Below, in pieces: positions 1 to 7,409 of a stretch of DNA of 64,000 nt. Origin of the DNA: Streptococcus mitis NCTC 12261 (GTDB lineage Bacteria > Bacillota > Bacilli > Lactobacillales > Streptococcaceae); contig NZ_CP028414.1 in the NCBI RefSeq assembly GCF_000148585.2, positions 1,417,501 to 1,481,500 on the forward strand. The letters are read 5' to 3'. Below the pieces are notes generated by a model. That model made no database searches. It saw only the letters and a program-made list of their open reading frames with translations, and was not told the origin of the DNA. Numbering within the stretch: the stretch's first letter is position 1; every line of letters starts with the position of its first letter. A program made the translations under genes and the position numbers.

Positions 1-271
1 CGTAGTCTCCATAGACGAGAATATTTTCCCCTTCTTCAATGGCCTGACGAATCCGTTCCACTGCCTTGTCCATATCATGGAGTAGATAAGGGTCATGCAA
101 GTCCTCTAAAGAAGGCTCTAAAAACTTCTTCAGACTTTCTTGGTCCTGAATCCCCCTCTCAAATAATAACCGAGCCACCTCAGGACCCAGTCCAGCCTTC
201 TTGGCTATCTTTGTAAAATCCGCATCTTCTACCTGCGGGGCAAACTGCCATTCATAAGTAGGTGTTATCAA
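1..271 (-). CDS. recJ: Single-stranded-DNA-specific exonuclease RecJ, N-terminal part (runs off the left edge)
   Basis: Translating the complement from 271 gives ITPTYEWQFAPQVEDADF, continuing to ...ILVYGDY at the window edge, which I recognise as the RecJ N-terminus ending at the first DHH-domain motif (DYD). RecJ degrades 5' single-stranded ends in recombination and mismatch repair. About 90 codons are present. The start appears to be TTG at 271; an in-frame GTG lies four codons upstream and the only nearby ATG is out of frame with an immediate stop. An extended -10 sits about 37 nt upstream. It is divergent from the amino-acid transporter operon. Confidence 0.85.
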   Translation of the reverse strand, partial: MITPTYEWQFAPQVEDADFTKIAKKAGLGPEVARLLFERGIQDQESLKKFLEPSLEDLHDPYLLHDMDKAVERIRQAIEEGENILVYGDY

Positions 272-307
272 AAAGACATCCACTCTTTCTAAGAATTCTC
301 TTGCTTC

Positions 308-316
308 ATTATAACA
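308..316 (-). promoter_or_regulatory. Extended -10 promoter of recJ
   Basis: The complement reads TGTTATAAT, a TGn-extended consensus -10 box, 37 nt upstream of the recJ start. No good -35 is needed or seen. Confidence 0.55.
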
Positions 317-384
317 CGATTTAGGCTTTTTCTCTATCCAGATTGCTTTTTTATAAAATTTTAGTGAATTTTTTCAGATATGAT

Positions 385-413
385 TTGACAAGACAAATCT
401 TTTGGTGTAGAAT
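385..413 (+). promoter_or_regulatory. Promoter of the amino-acid ABC transporter operon
   Basis: TTGACA (385-390), a 17-nt spacer and TAGAAT (408-413) form a near-consensus sigma-A promoter 34 nt upstream of the first gene. An AAAGGAG ribosome site precedes the start codon. Confidence 0.75.
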
Positions 414-447
414 CATGTTATAAAATCTAACACAAAGGAGATTCCTT

Positions 448-1206
448 ATGGCTTTAGTAGAATTTGAACACGTCGAAAAATATTACGGAGACTACCACGC
501 ACTCCGCGACATCAATCTCCGTTTTGAAAAAGGGCAAGTCGTTGTCCTCCTAGGCCCTTCTGGTTCTGGAAAATCCACTCTTATCCGCACCATCAATGGT
601 TTGGAGGCTGTTGATAAAGGAAGCCTTCTAGTAAATGGTCACCAAGTTGCTGGTGCCAGCCAGAAAGATTTAGTACCGCTTCGCAAGGAAGTCGGTATGG
701 TTTTCCAGCATTTCAACCTCTATCCACACAGAACGGTGTTAGAAAATATAACACTAGCTCCCATAAAAGTTCTAGGAATTGATAAAATAGAAGCTGAAAA
801 AACAGCCCAAAAATATCTGGAATTTGTAAATATGTGGGACAAGAAAGATTCTTATCCAGCCATGCTATCTGGTGGACAAAAACAACGGATTGCCATCGCA
901 CGTGGACTCGCTATGCATCCTGAACTCCTCCTCTTTGATGAGCCAACATCTGCTCTTGACCCTGAAACCATCGGCGATGTTCTGGCAGTTATGCAAAAAT
1001 TAGCCCACGATGGTATGAATATGATTGTCGTGACCCATGAAATGGGCTTCGCCCGTGAAGTTGCGGACCGCATCATCTTTATGGCTGATGGAGAGGTTTT
1101 GGTGGATACGACAGATGTTGATGACTTTTTCGACAATCCAAGTGAACCTCGTGCCCAACAATTCCTCAGCAAAATCATCAACCACGAAAGTGACAAAGTC
1201 AAATAA
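448..1206 (+). CDS. Polar amino-acid ABC transporter ATP-binding protein (GlnQ/HisP family)
   Basis: A 252-residue ABC ATPase. Visible motifs are Walker A GPSGSGKST near residue 37, a Q-loop in VFQHFNLYPH, the signature LSGGQKQRIAIARGL, Walker B LLFDEPTSALDPE and a switch histidine in VVTHEMGFA. The PHRTVLENI and EMGFARE patterns are those of the polar amino-acid importer subfamily. It powers uptake at the cytoplasmic face with the two permeases and the binding protein encoded next. It is the first gene of a four-gene operon with its own promoter; 10 bp separate it from the binding-protein gene. Substrate cannot be told from sequence; glutamine, glutamate or aspartate is the usual class. Confidence 0.93.
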   Translation: MALVEFEHVEKYYGDYHALRDINLRFEKGQVVVLLGPSGSGKSTLIRTINGLEAVDKGSLLVNGHQVAGASQKDLVPLRKEVGMVFQHFNLYPHRTVLENITLAPIKVLGIDKIEAEKTAQKYLEFVNMWDKKDSYPAMLSGGQKQRIAIARGLAMHPELLLFDEPTSALDPETIGDVLAVMQKLAHDGMNMIVVTHEMGFAREVADRIIFMADGEVLVDTTDVDDFFDNPSEPRAQQFLSKIINHESDKVK

Positions 1207-1216
1207 GGAGGCGCCT

Positions 1217-2011
1217 ATGAAAAAGAAATTCTTTTTATCCGCATTATTGATTAGCCTTTTGGGCCTTGCTGCTGCAAAACCAGTTCAGGCTGATACCAGT
1301 GTCGCAGACATTCAAAAGAGAGGCGAGCTGGTTGTCGGTGTAAAACAAGACGTTCCCAATTTCGGCTACAAGGATCCTAAGACAGGGACCTATTCTGGTA
1401 TCGAAACAGACTTGGCCAAGATGGTAGCAGATGAACTCAAGGTCAAGGTTCGCTATGTGCCTGTTACCGCACAAACTCGTGGACCACTTCTAGACAATGA
1501 ACAGGTCGATATGGATATCGCAACCTTTACCATCACAGACGAACGCAAAAAACTCTACAACTTTACCAGTCCCTACTACACGGACGCATCTGGCTTTTTG
1601 GTCAATAAATCTGCCAAAATCAAAAGCATTGAGGACCTAAACGGAAAAACCATCGGTGTTGCCCAAGGTTCCATCACCCAACGCCTGATTACTGAACTGG
1701 GTAAAAAGAAAGGCCTGAAGTTTAAATTCGTCGAACTTGGTTCCTACCCAGAATTGATCACTTCCCTACACGCTCACCGTATTGATGCCTTTTCCGTTGA
1801 CCGCTCGATTTTGTCTGGCTACATCAGCAAACGCACAGTACTACTAGATGATAGTTTCAAGCCATCTGACTACGGTATCGTTACCAAGAAATCAAATACC
1901 GAACTCAACGACTATCTCGATAACTTGGTTACTAAATGGAGCAAGGATGGCAGTTTGCAGAAACTCTATGACCGTTACAAGCTCAAACCATCTAGTCATA
2001 CCGCAGATTAA
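1217..2011 (+). CDS. Polar amino-acid ABC transporter substrate-binding protein (SBP_bac_3)
   Basis: 264 residues from the ATG at 1217, chosen because an AGGAGG-type site lies just upstream and a signal peptide begins there. The longer open frame upstream only overlaps the ATPase gene. The N-terminus has lysines, a hydrophobic core (FFLSALLISLLGLAAA) and a likely signal-peptidase I site after VQA. There is no cysteine and therefore no lipobox, unusual for a Gram-positive binding protein. The mature part shows the family-3 solute-binding pattern (GELVVGVKQDVPNFGY, GIETDLAKMVADEL, DMDIATFTITDERK, GKTIGVAQGS). It should deliver a polar amino acid to the permeases encoded downstream, but how it stays at the membrane is unclear. 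Confidence 0.92.
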   Translation: MKKKFFLSALLISLLGLAAAKPVQADTSVADIQKRGELVVGVKQDVPNFGYKDPKTGTYSGIETDLAKMVADELKVKVRYVPVTAQTRGPLLDNEQVDMDIATFTITDERKKLYNFTSPYYTDASGFLVNKSAKIKSIEDLNGKTIGVAQGSITQRLITELGKKKGLKFKFVELGSYPELITSLHAHRIDAFSVDRSILSGYISKRTVLLDDSFKPSDYGIVTKKSNTELNDYLDNLVTKWSKDGSLQKLYDRYKLKPSSHTAD

Positions 2012-2023
2012 GGAGGACACCCC

Positions 2024-2701
2024 ATGACAGATTTATCATCTTGGACAGCCTATTTTCAGGATTTTGGACAATTTTTCAATGGTTTCCTCTTCACCCTTGC
2101 CCTAGCGATTGGATCCTTTATCCTAGCCATGGTTTTGGGCATCTTCTTCGGAGCCATGTCAACCAGTAAACGTCCGATATTGAGAATTTTGGCTCGCATC
2201 TTTGTCGAATTTTACCAAAATACTCCCCTCTTGGTGCAGTTTGTTATCGTTTTTTATGGCCTACCTCTTATCAGTGACCATATCATCATGATTCCGATTT
2301 ATTGGACAGCTGTTCTCTGCGTCGGACTTTATCACGGCGCCTATATCGCTGAGGTGATTCGCTCAGGAATTCAGTCTATTCCTAGCGGTCAGATGGAGGC
2401 CGCCTTGTCGCAAGGTTTTACCTATATCAGTGCTATGCGTTTGATTATCTTGCCTCAGGCCTTTCGTATCATTCTCCCTCCTTTGACCAACCAAATCGTC
2501 AACCTCATCAAAAACACCTCCACCGTCGCTATCATCTCTGGAGTGGACTTGATGTTTGTGACCAAGTCTTGGTCAGCTCTCAATGGAAACTACATTCCAG
2601 CCTTTTTAGGCGCTGCCCTTCTCTACTTTTCTCTCTGCTTCCCTGTTGCCCAGTTTGGTCGCAAGATGGAGCAAGCCAACAAAAAAGCCTATTCACTTTA
2701 G
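2024..2701 (+). CDS. Amino-acid ABC transporter permease (HisM/GlnP family), first of a pair
   Basis: 225 residues with about five membrane segments and the inner-membrane loop motif EAALSQGFTYISAMRLIILPQAF, which docks on the ATPase (EAA motif). The opening GFLFTLALAIGSF and the EFYQNTPLLVQ segment are typical of the His/Glu/Gln/Arg permease subunit family. It starts 12 bp after the binding protein and is followed 9 bp later by a second, related permease, so the channel is probably a heterodimer. Confidence 0.92.
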   Translation: MTDLSSWTAYFQDFGQFFNGFLFTLALAIGSFILAMVLGIFFGAMSTSKRPILRILARIFVEFYQNTPLLVQFVIVFYGLPLISDHIIMIPIYWTAVLCVGLYHGAYIAEVIRSGIQSIPSGQMEAALSQGFTYISAMRLIILPQAFRIILPPLTNQIVNLIKNTSTVAIISGVDLMFVTKSWSALNGNYIPAFLGAALLYFSLCFPVAQFGRKMEQANKKAYSL

Positions 2702-2710
2702 GAGGTTACT

Positions 2711-3370
2711 ATGGAATCCATTTTAGAAGTTTTGACCCCAGATAACCTAGTCTTTATCTTTAAAGGATTTTGCTTGACCCTCTACATTTCTCTGATTGCC
2801 ATCGTCCTCTCTACCCTTATCGGTACGGTGCTAGCTGTCATGAGAAATGGCAAAAATCCTATCTTGCGCATCATCTCCAGCATTTACATCGAGTTTGTGC
2901 GTAACGTTCCCAACCTCCTCTGGATTTTCACTATCTTTTTAGTGTTCAAGATGAAATCCACACCAGCAGGAATCACTGCCTTTACCCTCTTTACATCAGC
3001 GGCCCTAGCTGAGATTATCCGAGGCGGTCTCAATGCCGTAGACAAGGGGCAGTACGAAGCAGGAATGTCGCAAGGATTTACCTCAGCCCAAATCCTCTAC
3101 CACATCATTCTCCCACAAGCCATTCGTAAAATGCTGCCAGCCATCATTTCTCAGTTTGTAACCGTGATTAAGGATACCAGCCTCCTCTACTCTGTTATCG
3201 CCCTACAAGAACTCTTTGGAGCTAGCCAAATTCTCATGGGCCGTTATTTCGAACCAGAGCAAGTCTTCAGTCTGTATATCCTGATTGCCCTCATCTACTT
3301 CAGCTTTAACCTAGCAATTTCGAGCCTATCTCATATGCTGGCCAAACGTTGGCAACAAGCTGCAGAATAA
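2711..3370 (+). CDS. Amino-acid ABC transporter permease, second of a pair
   Basis: 219 residues, about five membrane segments, with EAGMSQGFTSAQILYHIILPQAI as the ATPase-docking EAA loop and EFVRNVPNLLWIF in the position of the first permease's EFYQNTPLLVQ. Its TAA stop is immediately followed by a BOX repeat and then a terminator, so it closes the operon that begins at 448. Confidence 0.92.
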   Translation: MESILEVLTPDNLVFIFKGFCLTLYISLIAIVLSTLIGTVLAVMRNGKNPILRIISSIYIEFVRNVPNLLWIFTIFLVFKMKSTPAGITAFTLFTSAALAEIIRGGLNAVDKGQYEAGMSQGFTSAQILYHIILPQAIRKMLPAIISQFVTVIKDTSLLYSVIALQELFGASQILMGRYFEPEQVFSLYILIALIYFSFNLAISSLSHMLAKRWQQAAE

Positions 3371-3475
3371 TACTCTTCGAAAATCAAATTCAAACCACGT
3401 CAGCTTCACCTTGCCGTACTCAAGTACAGCCTGCGTCTAGCTTCCTAGTTTGCTCTTTGATTTTCATTGAGTATA
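3371..3475 (+). repeat. BOX-type repeat (boxA + boxC, no boxB)
   Basis: Begins TACTCTTCGAAAATC and ends TTTTCATTGAGTATA. It contains the boxA stretch of the BOXA1R typing primer (complement GTCAGCTTCACCTTGCCGTA) and a boxC-like half (GCTTCCTAGTTTGCTCTTTG). At 105 nt it fits an A-C element lacking boxB. It abuts the TAA stop of the permease gene. Two relatives are at 29479-29631 and 34299-34402. Confidence 0.8.
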
Positions 3476-3482
3476 AACAGCC

Positions 3483-3511
3483 ACTCTCCAGTTCAATTGG
3501 AGAGTTTTTTG
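3483..3511 (+). terminator. Rho-independent terminator after the amino-acid transporter operon
   Basis: ACTCTCC, a 9-nt loop, GGAGAGT and six T residues. Confidence 0.8.
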
Positions 3512-3607
3512 ATGATAGTAAACATTTATAGACCTCAATTTGACACCATACTTTTTCTATGATAAAATGTAACAAATTTATTTACAACAAATCAAAATCT
3601 TAATAAA

Positions 3608-4810
3608 ATGGAATTTTCTATGAAATCAATCAAAGGACTACTCTTTATCATAGCTAGTTTTATCTTGACTATTTTGACTTGGATGAACACTTCTCCCCAA
3701 TTCATGATTCCAGGACTAGCTTTAACAAGCCTATCTCTGACCTTTATCCTCGCCACTCGTCTCCCTCTAATAGAAAACTGGTTTCACGGTTTGGAGAAGG
3801 TCTACACCGTCCACAAATTCACAGCCTTTCTCTCCATCATCCTACTCATCTTTCATAACTTTAGTATGGGCGGTTTGTGGGGCTCTCGATTAGCTACTCA
3901 GTTTGGAAATCTTGCCATCTATATCTTTGTCAGTATCATCCTTGTCGCCTATTTAGGCAAATACATCCAATACGAAGCTTGGCGATGGATTCACCGTCTA
4001 GTTTACCTAGCTTATATTTTCGGACTCCTTCACGTCTACATGATGATGGGCAATCGTCTCCTTACATTTAATCTTCTAAGTTTTCTTGTTGGTAGCTATG
4101 CCCTTTTAGGCTTACTAGCTGGTTTTTATATCATTTTTCTATATCAAAAGATTGGCTTCCCCTATCTAGGGAAAATTACCAATCTCAAACACTTAAATCA
4201 TGATACTAGAGAAATTCAAATCCATCTTAGCAGACCTTTCAACTATCAATCAGGACAATTTGCCTTTCTAAAGATTTTCCAAGAAGGCTTTGAAAGCGCT
4301 CCGCATCCCTTTTCTATCTCAGGAGGTCATGGTCAAACTCTTTACTTTACTGTTAAAAATTCAGGCGACCATACCAAGAATATCTATGACAATCTTCAAG
4401 TCGGCAGCAAAGTAAGCGTAGACAGAGCTTACGGACACATGATCATAAAAGAAGGACGAGAAAATCAGGTTTGGATTGCTGGAGGTATTGGAATCACCCC
4501 CTTCATCTCTTACATCCGTGAACATCCTATTTTAGATAAACAGGTTCACTTCTACTATAGCTTCCATGGAGAGGAAAATGCAGTCTACCTAGATTTGCTC
4601 CGTGACTATGCTCAGAAAAATCCTAATTTTGAACTCCATCTAGTAGACAGTAGGAAAGACGGCTATCTTAATTTTGATCAAGAAAAAGTGCCCGATCATG
4701 CAAGCGTCTATATGTGTGGTCCTCTTTCTATGATGAAGTCACTTGCCAAACAGATTAAGAAAGAAAGTCCAAAAACAGAGCTTATTTACGAAGGATTCAA
4801 GTTCAAATAA
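3608..4810 (+). CDS. Bacterial NADPH oxidase / ferric reductase-like flavocytochrome (SpNOX type)
   Basis: 400 residues; matches my memory of the pneumococcal NOX homologue SpNOX. The N-terminal half has about six membrane helices with two histidine pairs placed to bind two b-type haems: His69/His83 and His129/His142. The C-terminal dehydrogenase half has the FAD motif HPFSIS (233-238), the nicotinamide-binding GGIGITPF (292-299), MCGP near 373 and the C-terminal aromatic pair FKFK. The expected reaction is transfer of electrons from NAD(P)H through FAD and haem across the membrane to O2. The first ATG (3608) has a weak ribosome site; an in-frame ATG at 3620 preceded by GGAA is possible. Monocistronic, with its own terminator. 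Confidence 0.88.
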   Translation: MEFSMKSIKGLLFIIASFILTILTWMNTSPQFMIPGLALTSLSLTFILATRLPLIENWFHGLEKVYTVHKFTAFLSIILLIFHNFSMGGLWGSRLATQFGNLAIYIFVSIILVAYLGKYIQYEAWRWIHRLVYLAYIFGLLHVYMMMGNRLLTFNLLSFLVGSYALLGLLAGFYIIFLYQKIGFPYLGKITNLKHLNHDTREIQIHLSRPFNYQSGQFAFLKIFQEGFESAPHPFSISGGHGQTLYFTVKNSGDHTKNIYDNLQVGSKVSVDRAYGHMIIKEGRENQVWIAGGIGITPFISYIREHPILDKQVHFYYSFHGEENAVYLDLLRDYAQKNPNFELHLVDSRKDGYLNFDQEKVPDHASVYMCGPLSMMKSLAKQIKKESPKTELIYEGFKFK

Positions 4811-4821
4811 TTACTCATACT

Positions 4822-4847
4822 CTCCTGGAATTTCCCAGGAGTTTTTT
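4822..4847 (+). terminator. Terminator of the NADPH oxidase gene
   Basis: CTCCTGG, a short loop, CCAGGAG and six T residues. Confidence 0.8.
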
Positions 4848-4857
4848 CTACGCAATC

Positions 4858-4893
4858 TCAAAAAAACACTGCCAGATTTCTAGCAGTGTTTTG
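4858..4893 (-). terminator. Terminator of msmK
   Basis: On the complement, AACACTGC and GCAGTGTT (8-bp stem) are followed by a run of T, 14 nt past the msmK stop. Confidence 0.75.
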
Positions 4894-4906
4894 ACATTTC
4901 ATTTGC

Positions 4907-6037
4907 TTAGTAGACTGTTTTTTCAGTTTCTACGTCGAAGAAGTGTGCTTTGTTCAAGTCAAATCCAAGTTCAACTGTTGCACCTGTTTGCAAGTAGTCA
5001 CGAGCATCAACTTTGGCAACAAATTCATCTTTACCAACTTGGCAGTAAAGGTGAGATTCTGAACCAAGCAATTCTGATACAGAGATAGTAGCTTTGACAA
5101 CTGATTCTGGGAATGTTTCAAGGAAAGCAGGTTCTGCATTCACGTCTTCTGGACGGATACCGAAGATCAATTCTTTACCTTCGTAGCCTTTGTCACGAAG
5201 AACTTTCAATGCTCCTTCTGGAACTTTCAAACGGAAACCGTCAGAAACAATTTCGCTACCAACCAATTTCACGTTGATGAAGTTCATAGCTGGGCTTCCG
5301 ATGAATCCTGCTACGAATTTGTTAACTGGGTTTTTGTAAACTTCTTGAGGTGTACCGATTTGTTCTACACGTCCGATAGTACCTGTACCAGCAGGGTTTT
5401 TAGTTGCTGACATGATAACGATACGGTCTGCAAGTGTCATCGCTTCTGTTTGGTCGTGAGTTACGTAGATAGTTGTAGCTCCGATACGACGGTGGATTTT
5501 AGCGATTTCAGCACGCATAGATACACGAAGTTTTGCATCCAAGTTTGACAAAGGTTCGTCCATCAAGAATACTTTTGCATCACGGACGATGGCACGACCC
5601 ATGGCAACACGTTGACGTTGACCACCTGAAAGGTCAGCTGGTTTACGATCCAAGAATTCTTTCAAACCGAGGATTGCAGCTGCTTCTTGCACACGTTTAT
5701 CGATGTCTTCCTTGCTGTATTTACGCAATTTTAAACCGAAAGCCATGTTGTCATAAACAGTCATGTGTGGGTAAAGAGCGTAGTTTTGGAATACCATGGC
5801 GATGTCACGGTCTTTTGGAGCTACGTCGTTGACAACCACGCCATCGATAGATGCAGTACCTTCTGTGATGTCTTCAAGACCAGCAATCATACGAAGAGTT
5901 GTTGATTTACCACATCCTGAAGGACCTACGAAAACGATAAATTCTTTGTCTTTGATGTCCAAGTTGAAGTCTTCAACTGAATAGTGTTCGCTGTTTGGAT
6001 ATTTTTTGTAAATGTTTTTAAGATTCAATTCTACCAT
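4907..6037 (-). CDS. msmK: Multiple-sugar ABC transporter ATP-binding protein MsmK
   Basis: 376 residues, the length and sequence I recall for streptococcal MsmK. An ABC domain (Walker [10 protein letters not shown] near 38, signature [14 protein letters not shown], Walker [13 protein letters not shown], switch TIYVTHDQ) is followed by a MalK/UgpC-type regulatory domain (FGIRPEDV and a C-terminal TOBE-like part). MsmK is known to serve several carbohydrate importers (raffinose, maltodextrin, sialic acid) that lack their own ATPase. Consistent with that, no sugar permease gene adjoins it. It is monocistronic, with a promoter that holds a cre-like site and its own terminator, so it should respond to carbon catabolite control. 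Confidence 0.93.
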   Translation of the reverse strand: MVELNLKNIYKKYPNSEHYSVEDFNLDIKDKEFIVFVGPSGCGKSTTLRMIAGLEDITEGTASIDGVVVNDVAPKDRDIAMVFQNYALYPHMTVYDNMAFGLKLRKYSKEDIDKRVQEAAAILGLKEFLDRKPADLSGGQRQRVAMGRAIVRDAKVFLMDEPLSNLDAKLRVSMRAEIAKIHRRIGATTIYVTHDQTEAMTLADRIVIMSATKNPAGTGTIGRVEQIGTPQEVYKNPVNKFVAGFIGSPAMNFINVKLVGSEIVSDGFRLKVPEGALKVLRDKGYEGKELIFGIRPEDVNAEPAFLETFPESVVKATISVSELLGSESHLYCQVGKDEFVAKVDARDYLQTGATVELGFDLNKAHFFDVETEKTVY

Positions 6038-6069
6038 GAGGTGAACTCCTTTTGTCTTTTGATAGTTTT

Positions 6070-6091
6070 ATTATAGATGAAAACGCTTTAC
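6070..6091 (-). promoter_or_regulatory. msmK -10 box with overlapping cre-like (CcpA) site
   Basis: The complement of 6070-6075 is TATAAT. Immediately upstream, the complement of 6078-6091 reads GTAAAGCGTTTTCA, which fits 12 of 14 positions of the consensus TGWAANCGNTNWCA. A cre at the -10 region would repress in glucose. The -35 is poor. Confidence 0.55.
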
Positions 6092-6149
6092 ATTTCTATG
6101 GCAAGGTGACCAAAAAAATAAAAAAGTTCTGTGCAACTTGCACAAAACT

Positions 6150-7019
6150 TTAGAGAATATCTGGTAAAATCAATTGATAACACAGGGTCAAGTCAGTCAA
6201 TTCTTTCAACTGAAGCCCTGTCAACTCTTCCCATTTATCAATCTTGTATTGGAGAGAATTGCGGTGCAGATAGAGTTGCTGGGCTGTTTTAGTGAGAACA
6301 GCACTATTTTCCCAAAGAGAGAGAATGATTTCCTGAATCTGGTCTTGATCCAAAATCATCTGGTGTAGACATTCTTTAATGACTCTCAGGTCCACAATTC
6401 TTTCCCCCATACTCCAAAGATAGAGTTGTGAAAAGGTGTGAACACCTTGGTGACCCTGACGCCACCAAGTCTTAAACAAATCGCGCTCTGCTTTAATCAA
6501 GTCTGATAGGGCTTGATGGCCTGTCTGAGACCAAACCTGGCCCAACATGATTGACAGACGAAGTCCAAAGTCATACTCAACCGCTTCAATCGTATCACTT
6601 AAAATAGCTCGTACAGAGGTGTATTTATCTTGTTGAAGTACGAAAACATAATCCTGAGCCCCAACCTGAAGCACCGTCTGACAGTTAGGAAAAAGGGTCC
6701 GCATCATATCCAGCCAAGAAGCTAGATTTTCCTGCTGAAAATAGGAAAGATGACAGTAAACCAGCTGAATCTTTTTAAAAGCTTGTGGTGCCTGTCCCTT
6801 ACCCTCAATCAGATAAGAATACCAAGGATTGAGCGAACGAGCCTGCTCCTGCTGGGTCAAAAGGGCAACCAACTGCTTTTCACGCTCGCTGAGCCCAGCT
6901 TCCTCCAGCAAAATCCACTGCTGAGAAGCTAAAGGGAGAGTGAGATAGCCCTCTTTCTCTACTGGTTGGTCTGAAATCTGAGCTTCAGGAAACCAGTCTT
7001 GTAGTTCTTTTGCTATCAT
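6150..7019 (-). CDS. PucR/CdaR-type transcriptional regulator
   Basis: 289 residues. The C-terminus (LTKTAQQLYLHRNSLQYKID, then EELTGLQL) is a HTH_30 helix-turn-helix as in PucR and the sugar-diacid regulator CdaR; the middle part resembles the GGDEF-like domain of that family. The ligand is unknown. It lies 113 nt upstream of msmK on the same strand, with the msmK promoter between them. A link to sugar uptake is possible but unproven. It starts 3 nt after the mrnC stop and is probably co-transcribed with cysS-mrnC. Confidence 0.75.
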   Translation of the reverse strand: MIAKELQDWFPEAQISDQPVEKEGYLTLPLASQQWILLEEAGLSEREKQLVALLTQQEQARSLNPWYSYLIEGKGQAPQAFKKIQLVYCHLSYFQQENLASWLDMMRTLFPNCQTVLQVGAQDYVFVLQQDKYTSVRAILSDTIEAVEYDFGLRLSIMLGQVWSQTGHQALSDLIKAERDLFKTWWRQGHQGVHTFSQLYLWSMGERIVDLRVIKECLHQMILDQDQIQEIILSLWENSAVLTKTAQQLYLHRNSLQYKIDKWEELTGLQLKELTDLTLCYQLILPDIL

Positions 7020-7022
7020 GTC

Positions 7023-7409
7023 CTAGCCCTCCACTTTTTGGATGCACCACGAAATCAAGCTCTCAAGACGTTCCAGATTTTCAGTCATATGGAGATAGCC
7101 CATGACTGCTTCAAAACCTGTGGACATACGGTAAGTTACCACATCAGCATTTTTAGCCTTGGTGTGACTATTGGTATTGCGACCACGTTTATAGATTTCT
7201 TCTTCTTTTTCCGTCAGGACTTGCTCCTCTAACATAAGGGAAATCAGGCGAGCCTGAGCCTTGGCTGAGACATACTTGGTCGCTTCTTGGTGGAGTTTAT
7301 TGGGCTTGGTCATACCTTTGAGGATGAGGTGACGGCGAATATACATAGAATACACCGCGTCCCCCTCAAAAGCTAACGCAATCCCGTTAATGAGATTGAC
7401 ATCAATCAC
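7023..7409 (-). CDS. mrnC: Mini-ribonuclease III (23S rRNA maturation)
   Basis: 128 residues consisting only of an RNase III catalytic domain with no double-stranded-RNA-binding domain, the definition of Mini-III. Early residues NGIALAFEGDAVYSMYIR correspond to the first catalytic helix with its acidic pair; the central RNTNSHTKAKNADVVTYRMSTGFEAVMGYL block is the second catalytic signature. In Bacillus, MrnC trims the ends of 23S rRNA. Its start overlaps the end of cysS by 8 bp, the usual Firmicute arrangement. Confidence 0.92.
   Translation of the reverse strand: MIDVNLINGIALAFEGDAVYSMYIRRHLILKGMTKPNKLHQEATKYVSAKAQARLISLMLEEQVLTEKEEEIYKRGRNTNSHTKAKNADVVTYRMSTGFEAVMGYLHMTENLERLESLISWCIQKVEG

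Noticed and set aside
1037..1216. Upstream extension of the substrate-binding protein frame to 1037
   Set aside because: It overlaps the ATPase gene in another frame, has no ribosome site, and would bury the signal peptide; ATG 1217 has both.
3371..3475. RUP element (107 bp) as identity of the short repeat
   Set aside because: Length is close, but the sequence carries the BOXA1R core and its 153-nt relative at 29479 has the boxB insert, which fits BOX A-C and A-B-C.
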